This document shows positions 16,695-25,146 of a stretch of 64,000 nt of DNA, piece by piece; within the stretch, counting starts at the first letter, position 1, and every line of letters starts with the position of its first letter. The position numbers and the translations under genes are program-made. The stretch covers positions 248,001-312,000 of the forward strand of contig NZ_CP012257.1 of NCBI RefSeq assembly GCF_001277175.1, given 5' to 3'. Origin of the DNA: Cronobacter universalis NCTC 9529 (GTDB taxonomy: Bacteria; Pseudomonadota; Gammaproteobacteria; Enterobacterales; Enterobacteriaceae). The notes beneath the pieces were generated by a model. It worked only from the letters and a program-made list of their open reading frames with translations. It did no database searches and was not told where the DNA came from.

Positions 16695-17036
16695 GGCGAA
16701 ACCTCCCTGTTTCTGGGAACGTCGCCACAATTCCGCTGTGCGGGAGCTATCGAATCGCCATCAAGTGGTCATCAAACTCGGGTTACGCTTTAGCTGCTGG
16801 TGTCAAGACAGATTCGCTCCAGTGCATTGCTGAAATCGTCTAAGTGCGACGACTGCACCGCCCGGAAATGGGGTGCAGCATTGAACACCGTGCCGGATCG
16901 CGCGCCTGGGATCATGACTGTTTTGGTCAGGGGTGCACCACCCTGGTGCAAGCATGCGGATCAAGACTTGCCAGGTCTTGGCTAAGACCGAAATAGTCAC
17001 AATGCGATACTTTTGGCCTGGTCGCGCTGGAATGTG
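16695..17036. other. Intergenic region with two inverted repeats
   Basis: No gene is supported in these 342 bp. TGCACCA and TGGTGCA form an inverted repeat around CCC at 16934-16950, and CAAGAC pairs with GTCTTG at 16962-16980. They lie downstream of the DUF2958 gene and upstream of the DUF2285 gene, so they could be a terminator, an operator, or both. Confidence 0.4.
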
Positions 17037-17384
17037 TCAATCGGTGATTGAACCGTTCTCCTGAGCCAGTCGAACGTATTCCGACAGCGGCCGCGTCGGC
17101 TGGAAATACCGATCTCGCATCACCGGCTGCTTGTGCGGCCCGATGATGGACGCCAGATCAGACAGCTTTACCGTCCCCAGCACCGGCATTCCGATCCCGA
17201 GGTCGATCAGGCCGTAGGCCGTATCGCCATCGGTCGGATCGAGCGCGGCCAGTAGCCACGTCGCATGTGCATCCGGTGTGAACAGGCGCACCACTGGCAG
17301 CGGGTCGCATTCCTGCCCTGTGGTGCGTGTGAGGCCGTGGGCCAGCAGCTGCACCCGGTCTTCCTCGGTGACAAGCGTGGTCAA
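17037..17384 (-). CDS. DUF2958 protein of the ICE core
   Basis: A 115-residue protein. I chose the TTG at 17384 (LTTLVTEEDR) because GGAAGGGG lies before it and conserved sequence begins there; upstream codons are rich in Arg/Cys/Ala and look non-coding. Conserved stretches VVRLFTPDAHATWLLAALDP, YGLIDLGIG and RYFQPTRPLSEY identify DUF2958, common on plasmids and ICEs. The function is unknown to me. It is divergent from the HTH gene at 17672. Confidence 0.75.
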   Translation of the reverse strand: MTTLVTEEDRVQLLAHGLTRTTGQECDPLPVVRLFTPDAHATWLLAALDPTDGDTAYGLIDLGIGMPVLGTVKLSDLASIIGPHKQPVMRDRYFQPTRPLSEYVRLAQENGSITD

Positions 17385-17421
17385 GGTCGCGCCCCTTCCA
17401 CGAATACACGCAATCGCCGAG

Positions 17422-17636
17422 GCGCATCTGTGCGTGCGGACGGACGCACAGATGCGCAAGTGCACCAATCCGCAAAAGCGGAGAGGCACGAAGGCGTATG
17501 GGTGGAAGTCAGGAAAGACACGGATGCGGTTCCCTGGGTCTGAGGAAATCCGCAGATGCGGATCTCTGTAAAAGCACGGAAAAGGAAAACAACATCACCA
17601 AATGAACACTATAGATTGTAGCCCTATAGGGCGCAA
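17422..17636. promoter_or_regulatory. Structured divergent promoter region with HTH operator candidate
   Basis: A 14-bp perfect inverted repeat (GCGCATCTGTGCGT and its complement, 8-nt loop) lies at 17422-17457, and a 7-bp one (ATCCGCA/TGCGGAT) at 17548-17563. At 17621-17632 the perfect palindrome GCCCTATAGGGC, flanked by TTG and CAA, lies about 40 bp before the xre gene, overlapping its AT-rich promoter. The last is a good autoregulatory operator candidate. Confidence 0.55.
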
Positions 17637-17671
17637 TGGGCTGTCATCTTGGTTTTTGGGGGAAACCATAG

Positions 17672-17965
17672 GTGGCAGCGAAGAACTCATTGGCAGCGGC
17701 GATTCGGACGGTAAGGAAGGCGCGTGGTTTGAGCCAGGAAGCGTTCTCCAACGTGTCCAGTCGCACCTACATGAGTACGCTGGAGCGCGACCTGAAAAGC
17801 CCAACTATCCAGAAGCTGGCCGATCTGTGCGAGGTCATGGAAGTGCATCCGCTCACGCTGCTGACATTGGCTTATGCCGGCGACAGCACCCGCGAAGCCG
17901 ACCTTTTGCTGGCACAGGTGCGCCAGGAACTTGGGGCGCTATGGGAAGAGCCCGACACGCCGTAG
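17672..17965 (+). CDS. XRE-family helix-turn-helix regulator
   Basis: A 97-residue Cro/CI-type protein with the helix-turn-helix at residues about 8-60 (IRTVRKARGLSQEAFSNVSSRTYMSTLERDLKSPTIQKLADLCEVM). It starts at GTG 17672, after GGGGGAAACC. It is one of the few plus-strand genes in the ICE core and is divergent from the DUF2958 gene. The palindrome at 17621-17632 just upstream suggests autorepression; it may control ICE genes. Confidence 0.88.
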   Translation: MAAKNSLAAAIRTVRKARGLSQEAFSNVSSRTYMSTLERDLKSPTIQKLADLCEVMEVHPLTLLTLAYAGDSTREADLLLAQVRQELGALWEEPDTP

Positions 17966-17992
17966 CGCGTTGGCGTGTGGCGCTGAATTGCA

Positions 17993-18042
17993 GCAAGCGG
18001 AGCGCGCAGCGCCACAGGCGCGGAGGCGTGAGGGATTGAAGC
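17993..18042. ncRNA. Dispersed structured element, copy A
   Basis: The conserved flanks GCAAGCGGAGCGCGCAG and GGAGGCGTGAGGGAT surround a short hairpin (CGCC-aca-GGCG). The same flanks recur at 22572 and 25856 with different but still pairing hairpin sequences. The remaining bases of 17966-18277 hold no gene. The transcribed strand is not certain for this copy. Confidence 0.5.
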
Positions 18043-18277
18043 CGTATGGCGGTGACGGCTTGCCGGCACGGGGCGAAGCCCGAAAGCCCGGCGGCGCTTA
18101 CAGCGCCGACACGCCATAGATCGCTCGTTGACACGGATTGCGAGCCACAAGGCACCCATGCAGGCCCGCCCTGATGGGCGTGTCCAGCACGCGGCAGCGG
18201 CAGAAATCCTGCGCGAGCGGTGCTGCAATCAGCAGCATCGCGCCCCGCCGCAGTGGGCGGGGCGCGCTAAGCGGCTG

Positions 18278-18541
18278 TCAGGCCGCCTTGGGCTTGTTGC
18301 GCGACCAGATCAGGTCGTGCGTGCCATCCTCGTTCTCGATCAGGCGGGCATAAACGGTTGCCGGGAACGAAGGATCGTCGAGGCTCACTGACAGGTAATC
18401 CCGCCCAGCCTCGCTGGTCTTCTTCCACGCCGCGCCGATGTCGTGGCCGACCGCCTGGAGGCGGAAGTCCGGGGCGCTCTCGGCGTCGCCCTTGTCGTTG
18501 GGAACCGGCTTGCGCCCTGACGCGGCCAGGTCAATGCCCAT
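18278..18541 (-). CDS. DUF736 protein, N-terminally short
   Basis: An 87-residue ORF from the ATG at 18541. From residue about 12 on it is a clear DUF736 protein (VPNDKGDAESAPDFRLQAVG, IGAAWKKTSEAGRDYLSVSLDDPSFPATVYARLIE, DGTHDLIWSR). Family members are usually about 105 residues and begin with a beta-strand segment (IGSF..GFTGTI.TLTLNVK) that is absent here, replaced by MGIDLAASGRK. Either the gene is truncated at its 5' end or translation begins in a changed context. Function unknown. Confidence 0.65.
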   Translation of the reverse strand: MGIDLAASGRKPVPNDKGDAESAPDFRLQAVGHDIGAAWKKTSEAGRDYLSVSLDDPSFPATVYARLIENEDGTHDLIWSRNKPKAA

Positions 18542-18838
18542 GACAAGGCAAGAGCGCCCCTGCCGCAGCTCGCGGCCACATGCTTGAGGCGTGGTGTGGA
18601 AGCTCCATAGAAGCGAGGCCGGGCGGCGTGTCGGTGAACCGTCCTTCGTGACGTACAGACAACGAACCGCCAGCGTCGGGGACGGCACGCTTTCGTGCAA
18701 CCTGCCGCGGCAAGCCGGGGCGTAGCCGCGCAAGCCCCGCCCATTGCGGCGGGGCGCGGTCGAATCGTCGGCGGCGCGATGCGCCGCCAGCACTTGCTGG
18801 CTTCGTGGGTTCTTCGCGCACAAGCGCCGTTGTGCGCG

Positions 18839-18966
18839 GCCCCTTCGCCGCCTGACCGAAGGCGGCGAAGGGGCGTTTTGACTTTGAGCAGTGAAACCGG
18901 GCGCGGCCACCGCCGCGCCCGGAGTTTTGACCACCGGCCCCAAGGCGGAACGGCTTGGGGCCGGTG
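18839..18966. repeat. Three strong hairpins in tandem
   Basis: Stem 1 (18839-18874) has 13 or more bp (CCCCTTCGCCGCC and complement). Stem 2 (18897-18922) has 11 bp (CCGGGCGCGGC). Stem 3 (18932-18966) has 13 bp (CACCGGCCCCAAG). Stems 1 and 2 are each followed on the plus strand by GTTTTGAC within 4 bases. They lie after the stop of the gene at 18974 (minus strand) and before the DUF736 gene. The rest of 18542-18838 shows no gene. Confidence 0.75.
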
Positions 18967-18973
18967 CGGCTCG

Positions 18974-19183
18974 TTATTCCTTGGTTTCGATGATCCACCA
19001 CACGGCGCGCGGCAAGGCGCGGCCCGTGATCGGATGCAGGTCGGTCAGGTCGGCGCGGGCCGTCCAGCTACGCGACGGACGGTAGCCGCGCACGTCGCCA
19101 TCGCCATGCCAGCGGCGGGCACGCACCGTGCCGGAGGCGTAGGTCGCCGCCATGCGGGGGCGGTTTGCGGGTTGGTGGGTCAT
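18974..19183 (-). CDS. Small basic hypothetical protein of the ICE core
   Basis: A 69-residue ORF from the ATG at 19183, preceded by GAGGATG. It is Arg/Trp rich (VRARRWHGDGDVRGYRPSRSW) and ends WWIIETKE. It has no domain I recognise. Its position directly after the parB gene with a 61-bp gap, a good ribosome site and typical codon use support a real gene. Confidence 0.6.
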   Translation of the reverse strand: MTHQPANRPRMAATYASGTVRARRWHGDGDVRGYRPSRSWTARADLTDLHPITGRALPRAVWWIIETKE

Positions 19184-19244
19184 GGCAGGCATCCTCGACA
19201 TGAAGCGCCCCAGCCGGAACCGGGGCGCTATCTACGGTGCGAAG

Positions 19245-21320
19245 TCACGCGGCCAAAGCCTCGGCCTGCGGCTGGTCATCCGCCACGGCGGCCGCTTGTT
19301 CCAGCGCTTCGGCTTCGCCATCCGCAGGCACGTCCTGCCCGGCCTGCTGCGGGCCTTCGGTGCGGAAGATGGCGGGCATCCAGCCGGTGCCAGCGGCCAG
19401 CCGTTCGGCTTCGCTGGCAATGTCGCCCTTCTTCAACTTCGCCAGTCGGGTGACGTGCGAGGGCGCTAACTCGCCAACGGCTTCCAGAATCGCTGCCTTC
19501 GGCACATGCCGGAAATAACCCTCATTGGTGGGCTGCCACCACGCGGCCATATCCAGCCCCACGGCCTGCGCTAGTTCCGCGCCGGGCTGGTGCGGCGTGG
19601 CGCGAGGCGTCACCACGTCCACCGTGGAAGCTGCGCACACTGCCAGCAGCCGCACCAGTTCATCCTGTGATTTCGCCAGCAGCGCAGCGAACAGTTCGGC
19701 GCTGTCCTCCGGCAAGGTTTCGCCTGCCACCTGTTGCAGTTCGCGCAGCGCCACGGCGGCGGGTGATTCCGGCCAGTCCGGGGCCATGCGTTCCAGCCGG
19801 TCTTGCACCGTGAGGCGCACGCCCAGCGGCAGCTCGTGGCCGTAGTGGCTTTCCTGCAAGACGGTCTGCACCATGCCATGCACCACGGCGGCCAGCGCGG
19901 CTTGCGGATGCCGGGCCACTTCGATTTGCAGCGCGGCGGTACGGTGCGCGCTCAACCGCTGCGCCAGTCGGTCGGACATTGTGGCGGTCTTGGGCTGCTC
20001 GTCGTCCTCGCCTTCGCCTTCGTCCTCGTTCGCGGCTTCGCCTTCGCTGCCGAAACCCTGCCGCAGCCGTTCCAGCGTGCGCAGTGCCTTGGCCTCCGCT
20101 TCGCGCAGCAGCCCGCGATGAATCGCGGCCTGCCCGTCGCGGTCGATGGTGACGATGGCACCGGCTGCGGCTTTCACATTGGCCGCATAGTCCAGCAAGC
20201 TATCGTCCAGCGCCTGCAACTGCTCGCCCAGGCGTTCGCCTTCTTCCTGCAAGGCATCGGCCTTTTCCTCGTCCTCGTCATCCAGCGCGGCATCCACCGC
20301 CTCGGCCAGTTCGTGCAGCTTGGTTTGCAGCTTCTCGATGCGCTGCGCGTCGCGCTTGTTCGGGCTGCGGCGTTCCCTTGGAGCACGCTGGAAGGCTTGC
20401 AAATCCGCATGGGTCATGCCCGGCGTGGCATCCACCCACGCCCAGCCCTCGGCCTTCACCATGGCGGCGATACCTGCCAGCTTGTCTTGCGCCAGCCGTT
20501 CCAGCAGTGCGGCATCGGTCAGATACACGCCTTTGTCGCCCTCCGCGAACAGGTCGCGGCGGATGCCACCGCCTTCCTGCTCGTAGCCGTCCAGCCCGAC
20601 AAAGCGCACCAGCGGATGCCGGTAGGCGTCGATTTCGCGTTCGGTCAGACGGTCGCGCAGGTTGTGCGGGCTGCGCTGCCATGTCGGCGCACCGTAGAAC
20701 GCGGCTTCCTGCGCGGCGTGGTCGTCGGTGATGGCAAGGGCCATCAACTGGTCAAGGCTCACGACCTCGGCGCGATAGTCGGCCAGCAGGCGCGGCGAGA
20801 CGTTGGCAAGTTTCAAGCGGCGCTGCACCACCAGCGGCGTGACGGAAAAATCCGCTGCAATATCCTCGATGCTGCGGCCTTCGCCCACCAGCGCGGCGAA
20901 CGCCTCGAACTGGTCGGCGGGGTGCATGGCTTCTCGCTGCACGTTCTCGGTCAGGCTGGCCGTGCGTGCGGTGCCATCGGCCACCAGCAGGCAAGGCACC
21001 TCCCATTCCTTGCTGATGCGGTGCTTCTTCGCCAGCAGCTTCAACGCTGCGAGGCGACGGCCACCGGCCACGACTTCGTAATGCTTGCCATCGGCGGCGG
21101 CAATCACGATGAGGTTTTGCAGCAGGCCGACACGCTGGATGCTGGCGGCGAGTTCGGGAATGGACATGCGCGGGGTCTTGCGCACGTTGCGGCCAGTGGG
21201 GCGCGACACCAGCCGCGACAGCGGAACCAGAATCAGGTTCTTGGTCGGATCAGCGGCTTCCAGCGGGATAGCGGCGGCGGTGTTGATGGCGCGGGCTTCG
21301 GTTTGGGTAACGGCGTTCAT
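19245..21320 (-). CDS. parB: Large ParB/Spo0J-like nuclease-domain protein
   Basis: A 691-residue protein starting at ATG 21320 after AGGAG. The N-terminal ParB/Srx domain shows VVAGGRRLAALKLL and TENVQREAMHPADQFEAF, followed by a helix-turn-helix (SIEDIAADFSVTPLVVQRRLKLANVSPRLL). The middle is a long acidic coiled coil (about residues 380-480, with DEDEEKADALQEEGERL and ANEDEGEGEDDEQ). Such long ParB-like proteins are core genes of Tn4371-type ICEs and many broad-host-range plasmids. A role in segregation, regulation or nuclease activity is possible. Confidence 0.88.
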   Translation of the reverse strand: MNAVTQTEARAINTAAAIPLEAADPTKNLILVPLSRLVSRPTGRNVRKTPRMSIPELAASIQRVGLLQNLIVIAAADGKHYEVVAGGRRLAALKLLAKKHRISKEWEVPCLLVADGTARTASLTENVQREAMHPADQFEAFAALVGEGRSIEDIAADFSVTPLVVQRRLKLANVSPRLLADYRAEVVSLDQLMALAITDDHAAQEAAFYGAPTWQRSPHNLRDRLTEREIDAYRHPLVRFVGLDGYEQEGGGIRRDLFAEGDKGVYLTDAALLERLAQDKLAGIAAMVKAEGWAWVDATPGMTHADLQAFQRAPRERRSPNKRDAQRIEKLQTKLHELAEAVDAALDDEDEEKADALQEEGERLGEQLQALDDSLLDYAANVKAAAGAIVTIDRDGQAAIHRGLLREAEAKALRTLERLRQGFGSEGEAANEDEGEGEDDEQPKTATMSDRLAQRLSAHRTAALQIEVARHPQAALAAVVHGMVQTVLQESHYGHELPLGVRLTVQDRLERMAPDWPESPAAVALRELQQVAGETLPEDSAELFAALLAKSQDELVRLLAVCAASTVDVVTPRATPHQPGAELAQAVGLDMAAWWQPTNEGYFRHVPKAAILEAVGELAPSHVTRLAKLKKGDIASEAERLAAGTGWMPAIFRTEGPQQAGQDVPADGEAEALEQAAAVADDQPQAEALAA

Positions 21321-21400
21321 GGTGATAACTCCTATCTGTTCAGGGATGCAGCAGCGAAGAAAGCGACAAGGGCTGCTGCCTGCCCTTGCCGCGTAGGGAT

Positions 21401-22228
21401 TCAGGCTTTCAACTGGCGCATGCCATCGGCCAGCAGCCAGAGGGCACGATTCAGTCGGATGTTTTGGTCGATGCCCTGCACCGGGCGGGTTTGCTGGCGG
21501 CGCCCGTTGGCGCTGCGGCCACGCAGTCCGCCTTGGGTCAGGTTTTCTTGGGTGCGGTTGAACACGCTCCACAGGTCGGGGCGGCGGTCGTCGAAGCGGC
21601 GCGGCATCAGGATTTGCGATTCCGTGATGGGCGCGGGCTTGTCCGGGTCGTCGTACTTGAGGGCGAGCGCGGCGCGGGCGAACACTTCGGATTCGCCATC
21701 GTCCAAGGTGATGCCGCGCATGGCATCGCGCGATTCCTTCACCCGGTCGAAACCGCTCAAGACTTCGTAAGCGCCCTCAATGACCAGACCGGCCACGTCG
21801 CCTTTATGGGGCACTCGCACATCGGCCACGGCGTTGCCGCAGACAAGGCCATTGCTGCACACGAACCGGAACATTCCGGCCAGCATCTGATAGCTGCTGG
21901 TGCCGTCGTGCGAGTTCAGCAGCACGATTTCGTTGGCCTCCGCGCCGTTGATCTGGCTGGCGTGGCGCAAGCGAATCATGTGTTTGGTGTGCTCGCGCTT
22001 GCCTTCATCGCGCACGCGGGTTTGCGTCACCATGAAAGGCTGGAAGCCTTCTTTGCGAAGCTCGGTCAGCACGGCGGCGGTGGGGATGTAGGCATACCGC
22101 TGCGAACGGCTCTCGTGCGGCGCGTCCGCGAAGATGGACGGGGCCACGCGGTGAATCTGGTCGTCGGACAGCGGGTAATCGCTGCGCAGCGAGGGGGAGC
22201 GGGAAGCGAAACGGGATGCGAGTTGCAT
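21401..22228 (-). CDS. DUF932 protein (phage/plasmid-like)
   Basis: A 275-residue protein; the ATG at 22228 has AGGAGAAAG just before it. Conserved DUF932 stretches are SRSQRYAYIPT, GEANEIVLLNSHDGTSSYQML-like AEANEIVLLNSHDGTSSYQM, FRFVCSNGLVCG and VLSGFDRVKESRDAM. The family is widespread on plasmids, phages and ICEs; its biochemical role is unknown to me. It lies 80 bp ahead of parB. A long structured leader (22398-22635) lies upstream. Confidence 0.85.
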   Translation of the reverse strand: MQLASRFASRSPSLRSDYPLSDDQIHRVAPSIFADAPHESRSQRYAYIPTAAVLTELRKEGFQPFMVTQTRVRDEGKREHTKHMIRLRHASQINGAEANEIVLLNSHDGTSSYQMLAGMFRFVCSNGLVCGNAVADVRVPHKGDVAGLVIEGAYEVLSGFDRVKESRDAMRGITLDDGESEVFARAALALKYDDPDKPAPITESQILMPRRFDDRRPDLWSVFNRTQENLTQGGLRGRSANGRRQQTRPVQGIDQNIRLNRALWLLADGMRQLKA

Positions 22229-22397
22229 GGTCTTTCTCCTGACAAAAGAGGTTTGCTGTTCACACCGCACACCGGATTCCTAGATTCGGAGCCCAGCCTT
22301 TCGGCTGTTCGGTGCGGTCGGCACGAGGAACCCGGTTGGCCCTGTTGCCACCGTCTTTCCTGAGTTCATCGCCCGCGACGGTCAGGAGCGCGCGGAC

Positions 22398-22482
22398 GGG
22401 GGCTGTCAAGGAAACAAGCGCAGGGTTGGTGCGGCCCGCAGGCGCAGCCGAGGACACGGCCCTGCGCGCCTTGACGGCCCCC
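22398..22482. ncRNA. Long hairpin upstream of the DUF932 gene
   Basis: GGGGGCTGTCAAGG (22398-22411) pairs with CCTTGACGGCCCCC (22469-22482) as a 14-bp stem with one G-U pair. Inside it GCGCAGGG (22418-22425) pairs with CCCTGCGC (22460-22467). A related CCTTGACGGC occurs at 25774-25783 in the leader of radC. The remaining 22229-22397 has no gene. A structured RNA is likely; strand and function are unknown. Confidence 0.5.
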
Positions 22483-22571
22483 GGCCGCGGGCTACAGTCG
22501 CGGACAAGGTGATGAAGTCAGGGAAGACGGCTGGACATGGCAACGGCCTCCCCTGTGTGCCGAACCGCACG

Positions 22572-22635
22572 GCAAGCGCAAGCGCGCAGGCCCGAAGCTG
22601 GAAGCCGGGCCGTAGGCGTCAGCGATACGGAAGGC
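22572..22635 (-). ncRNA. Dispersed structured element, copy B (leader of the DUF932 gene)
   Basis: It has flanks related to copies A and C (GCAAGCGCAAGCGCGCAG and TAGGCGTCAGCGAT) around a hairpin GGCCCG...CGGGCC whose sequence differs from the other copies. It lies 344 bp upstream of the DUF932 start. I assign the minus strand because that is the direction of the adjacent gene. Confidence 0.5.
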
Positions 22636-22777
22636 TGGCAAAGCCAGTCCCGCCAGGGATGAGCGACTAGCGAACCTGGAGCAGCGCGATCCGCGAAGCG
22701 GAGACGCAAGAGGACTCTTCGTTTACCATTTGTTTCGCAAGCAAATGATGGGAAAGCAAGAACACGGAGATCTAGAA

Positions 22778-25081
22778 ATGATTGTCTGCATCAACCGCCT
22801 CAAACAGTTCGGAATCTTCAGCGACTTCAATGGAACGAAGATCCAAAAGTTTGGCCGGTACAACCTGGTCTATGGTTGGAATGGAACAGGCAAGTCAACG
22901 CTATCGAATCTATTCTCTTGCTTTGAGCTTCGCTCGATGGTTCCCCGCTTCAGCACGGGCCAATTTTCAGTAGTTCTGGAGGATGGCTCAACGATCACGG
23001 AATCCACACTCCACTCATCCCAATTGAATATTCATGTTTTCAATCAACGCTTCGTGCATGAGAACATTGATTGGGACAAATCCGTAAAAAGCATCCTTCT
23101 TATTGCGAAAGAGAAGATTGATGACTTGCAGAAGCTGGAGAAGCTGAAGAGCGAGCTTCAGTCGAAAAAGAAGGCTCACGACGACAAGCAAAGCGATATC
23201 AAGAAGCAACGTGAGTCATTGGAGAAATTCCTGACCAATGCTGCCAAGAAAATGAAGCTTGGACTTCAGGCGATTGATACGAGCGACAGTTATTACTTGA
23301 ATTACGACCGCCGCAAGCTCTCCAACTTCATACAGAATAATGGCGAGACAATTATCAAGGCGGAGTCGGTTCTTCCAGATGAGAGGGTTATCGACCTTAC
23401 GAATGCCGCCAAGCCAGATCAGCTTCCAAGCATTGCTTTCGCCTCAACGGCCATTGAGCCGGACTATTTTAAGAAAGCGGCGGGCCGCATCAGAGATTTG
23501 ATTGGGACTACGGCGGTCAATCAAGCAATCCAGCGGCTGACCGATAACCCGGACATCCGCGAATGGGTTCAAGCAGGCTTGGAAATCCATAAAAACCACG
23601 ACTCGCAATCCTGCGAGTTCTGCGGCGCTACGTTTACCCAGCTTCGTGCCGAGGCGCTTGCTGCCCACTTCAGCAAGGAGTTCACGGAGTTTCAGAGCCG
23701 ACTTCAGAACGCGGCGACATGGATTGAATCTCAAGGCGCTCCAGCTAATCAGCTTCCCGCATCGACCGAGTTTTATAAAGAACTATCGGCCGAGGCAGAG
23801 AAGCTTCAAAACGACTACGCAACTGCTGCTGAAAAGATCGACCAGCAAATGGACGGATGGCGGGAAGCCCTGAAGGCCAAGATCACAGACCCTGGGAAGA
23901 CAGACATTCAGATCTCGGATGTGGTTGAAGACGATGTCACCAATTTCAATGACATCCTGAAGTCGATTGTTTCTCTCGTCGGAAAGCACAACAATAAGAC
24001 TTCAAATTTCAAATCTGAGACCTCAAAAAGCAAGGTGGCACTGGAGCTTCACTTTGCTGCGGCTGAGGTGCAAGAATTTGACTATGCTGGAAGTGAGAAG
24101 AAGTGCAATGACCTTGAGTTAGAAGCAAAGAACGACCATAAGGAAATTGAAAAAATTAGTCAAGAGGTCGGAGCCATAGAAGCGATGCTCTCGAATGAAA
24201 CGGTCGGGGCAAAGGAGTTCAATGACATCCTACATCGCTTCATTGGCCGCTCTGAGCTTTGCCTGAACTTCAATCAGAAGAAGAAAGGCTATGAGATCAT
24301 CAGAAACGGGGTTGGTGAGCACGATGGGAATTTGAGCGAAGGTGAGAAGACTGCGATTGCATTTGTCTATTTCATCACGAAGCTCAAAGAAAATGGAAAT
24401 AACATCAAGGATACGATCGTCGTCGTTGATGATCCGGTCTCAAGCTTTGATTCTAATCACTTGTTTCACGCCTACTCGTTCCTGAGAACGCAATGCACTG
24501 AAGCCAAGCAGCTTTTTGTGCTGACTCACAACTTCACGTACTTTAAGCTAGTGAGAGATTGGTTCACTGGCACCAATAGGAATCGAGTCAAAAAAGGCAA
24601 CACCGAGAATTGCTTCTTTTATCGCCTGGATGCGCCACCTGGCTCCCCTCGTCATTCCCAACTTGTGGATGCCGACGACTCACTGAAGAACTACGGTTCC
24701 GAATATCACTATATCTTCAAGAAGCTCTACGAATACAGGGCGCACACGACACTCAATCGAGATGAGGCGTTCTTGACCGCCAACCTCGCCCGAAAGCTTG
24801 TTGAATCGTTCTTCACCTTCAAATATCCAAGGCGGCGAAGCGACATTAGTCAATTGATGGAGGCTGGCCTAAAAGATTGCACCATCACGACACCAGAGCT
24901 TAAAGAAAAAATATACCGCTTTATCAATAAGTATTCACATAGCGACGTTATTGAGATAACAGAGGAATCCGCAGAAAACTTGGCAGGCGAAAGCCACAGC
25001 GTCATCGGGCACATCTTCCAGTGGCTGGAAGAGGTGGACAAGAGACATTACGACGAGATGATTCAGGTTGCGACGGCCTGA
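22778..25081 (+). CDS. rloC: RloC-like ABC ATPase with zinc hook, putative anticodon nuclease
   Basis: A 767-residue protein; the ATG at 22778 has CGGAG 8 bp upstream. Walker A GWNGTGKST (33-41), ABC signature LSEGEK (519-524), Walker B IVVVDDP (aspartates 551-552) and LTHN form a PrrC/RloC-type (AAA_13) ATPase. A coiled coil (about 115-165) precedes CEFC (279-282), the zinc-hook CxxC that separates RloC from PrrC. In the C-terminal domain R672, E676 and H721 (ARKLVE...NKYSHSD) match the R-x3-E...H set of PrrC nucleases, though the E-H spacing (45) exceeds that of PrrC. RloC cleaves tRNA anticodons after DNA damage or phage attack. It is visibly less GC-rich than its neighbours, is on the opposite strand and has no restriction genes nearby, so it looks like recently gained cargo. 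Confidence 0.72.
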   Translation: MIVCINRLKQFGIFSDFNGTKIQKFGRYNLVYGWNGTGKSTLSNLFSCFELRSMVPRFSTGQFSVVLEDGSTITESTLHSSQLNIHVFNQRFVHENIDWDKSVKSILLIAKEKIDDLQKLEKLKSELQSKKKAHDDKQSDIKKQRESLEKFLTNAAKKMKLGLQAIDTSDSYYLNYDRRKLSNFIQNNGETIIKAESVLPDERVIDLTNAAKPDQLPSIAFASTAIEPDYFKKAAGRIRDLIGTTAVNQAIQRLTDNPDIREWVQAGLEIHKNHDSQSCEFCGATFTQLRAEALAAHFSKEFTEFQSRLQNAATWIESQGAPANQLPASTEFYKELSAEAEKLQNDYATAAEKIDQQMDGWREALKAKITDPGKTDIQISDVVEDDVTNFNDILKSIVSLVGKHNNKTSNFKSETSKSKVALELHFAAAEVQEFDYAGSEKKCNDLELEAKNDHKEIEKISQEVGAIEAMLSNETVGAKEFNDILHRFIGRSELCLNFNQKKKGYEIIRNGVGEHDGNLSEGEKTAIAFVYFITKLKENGNNIKDTIVVVDDPVSSFDSNHLFHAYSFLRTQCTEAKQLFVLTHNFTYFKLVRDWFTGTNRNRVKKGNTENCFFYRLDAPPGSPRHSQLVDADDSLKNYGSEYHYIFKKLYEYRAHTTLNRDEAFLTANLARKLVESFFTFKYPRRRSDISQLMEAGLKDCTITTPELKEKIYRFINKYSHSDVIEITEESAENLAGESHSVIGHIFQWLEEVDKRHYDEMIQVATA

Positions 25082-25146
25082 GCATCAGGCCGAGGGCCAT
25101 AGCTATGCCACCAGGCGCAGCAAAAAGGGGCCGAAGCCCCCTTGGG

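Noticed and set aside
19803-21770. 655-codon plus-strand open frame opposite parB
   Set aside because: It has no recognisable domain or ribosome site and runs antisense to ParB, whose domains, start and ribosome site are clear.
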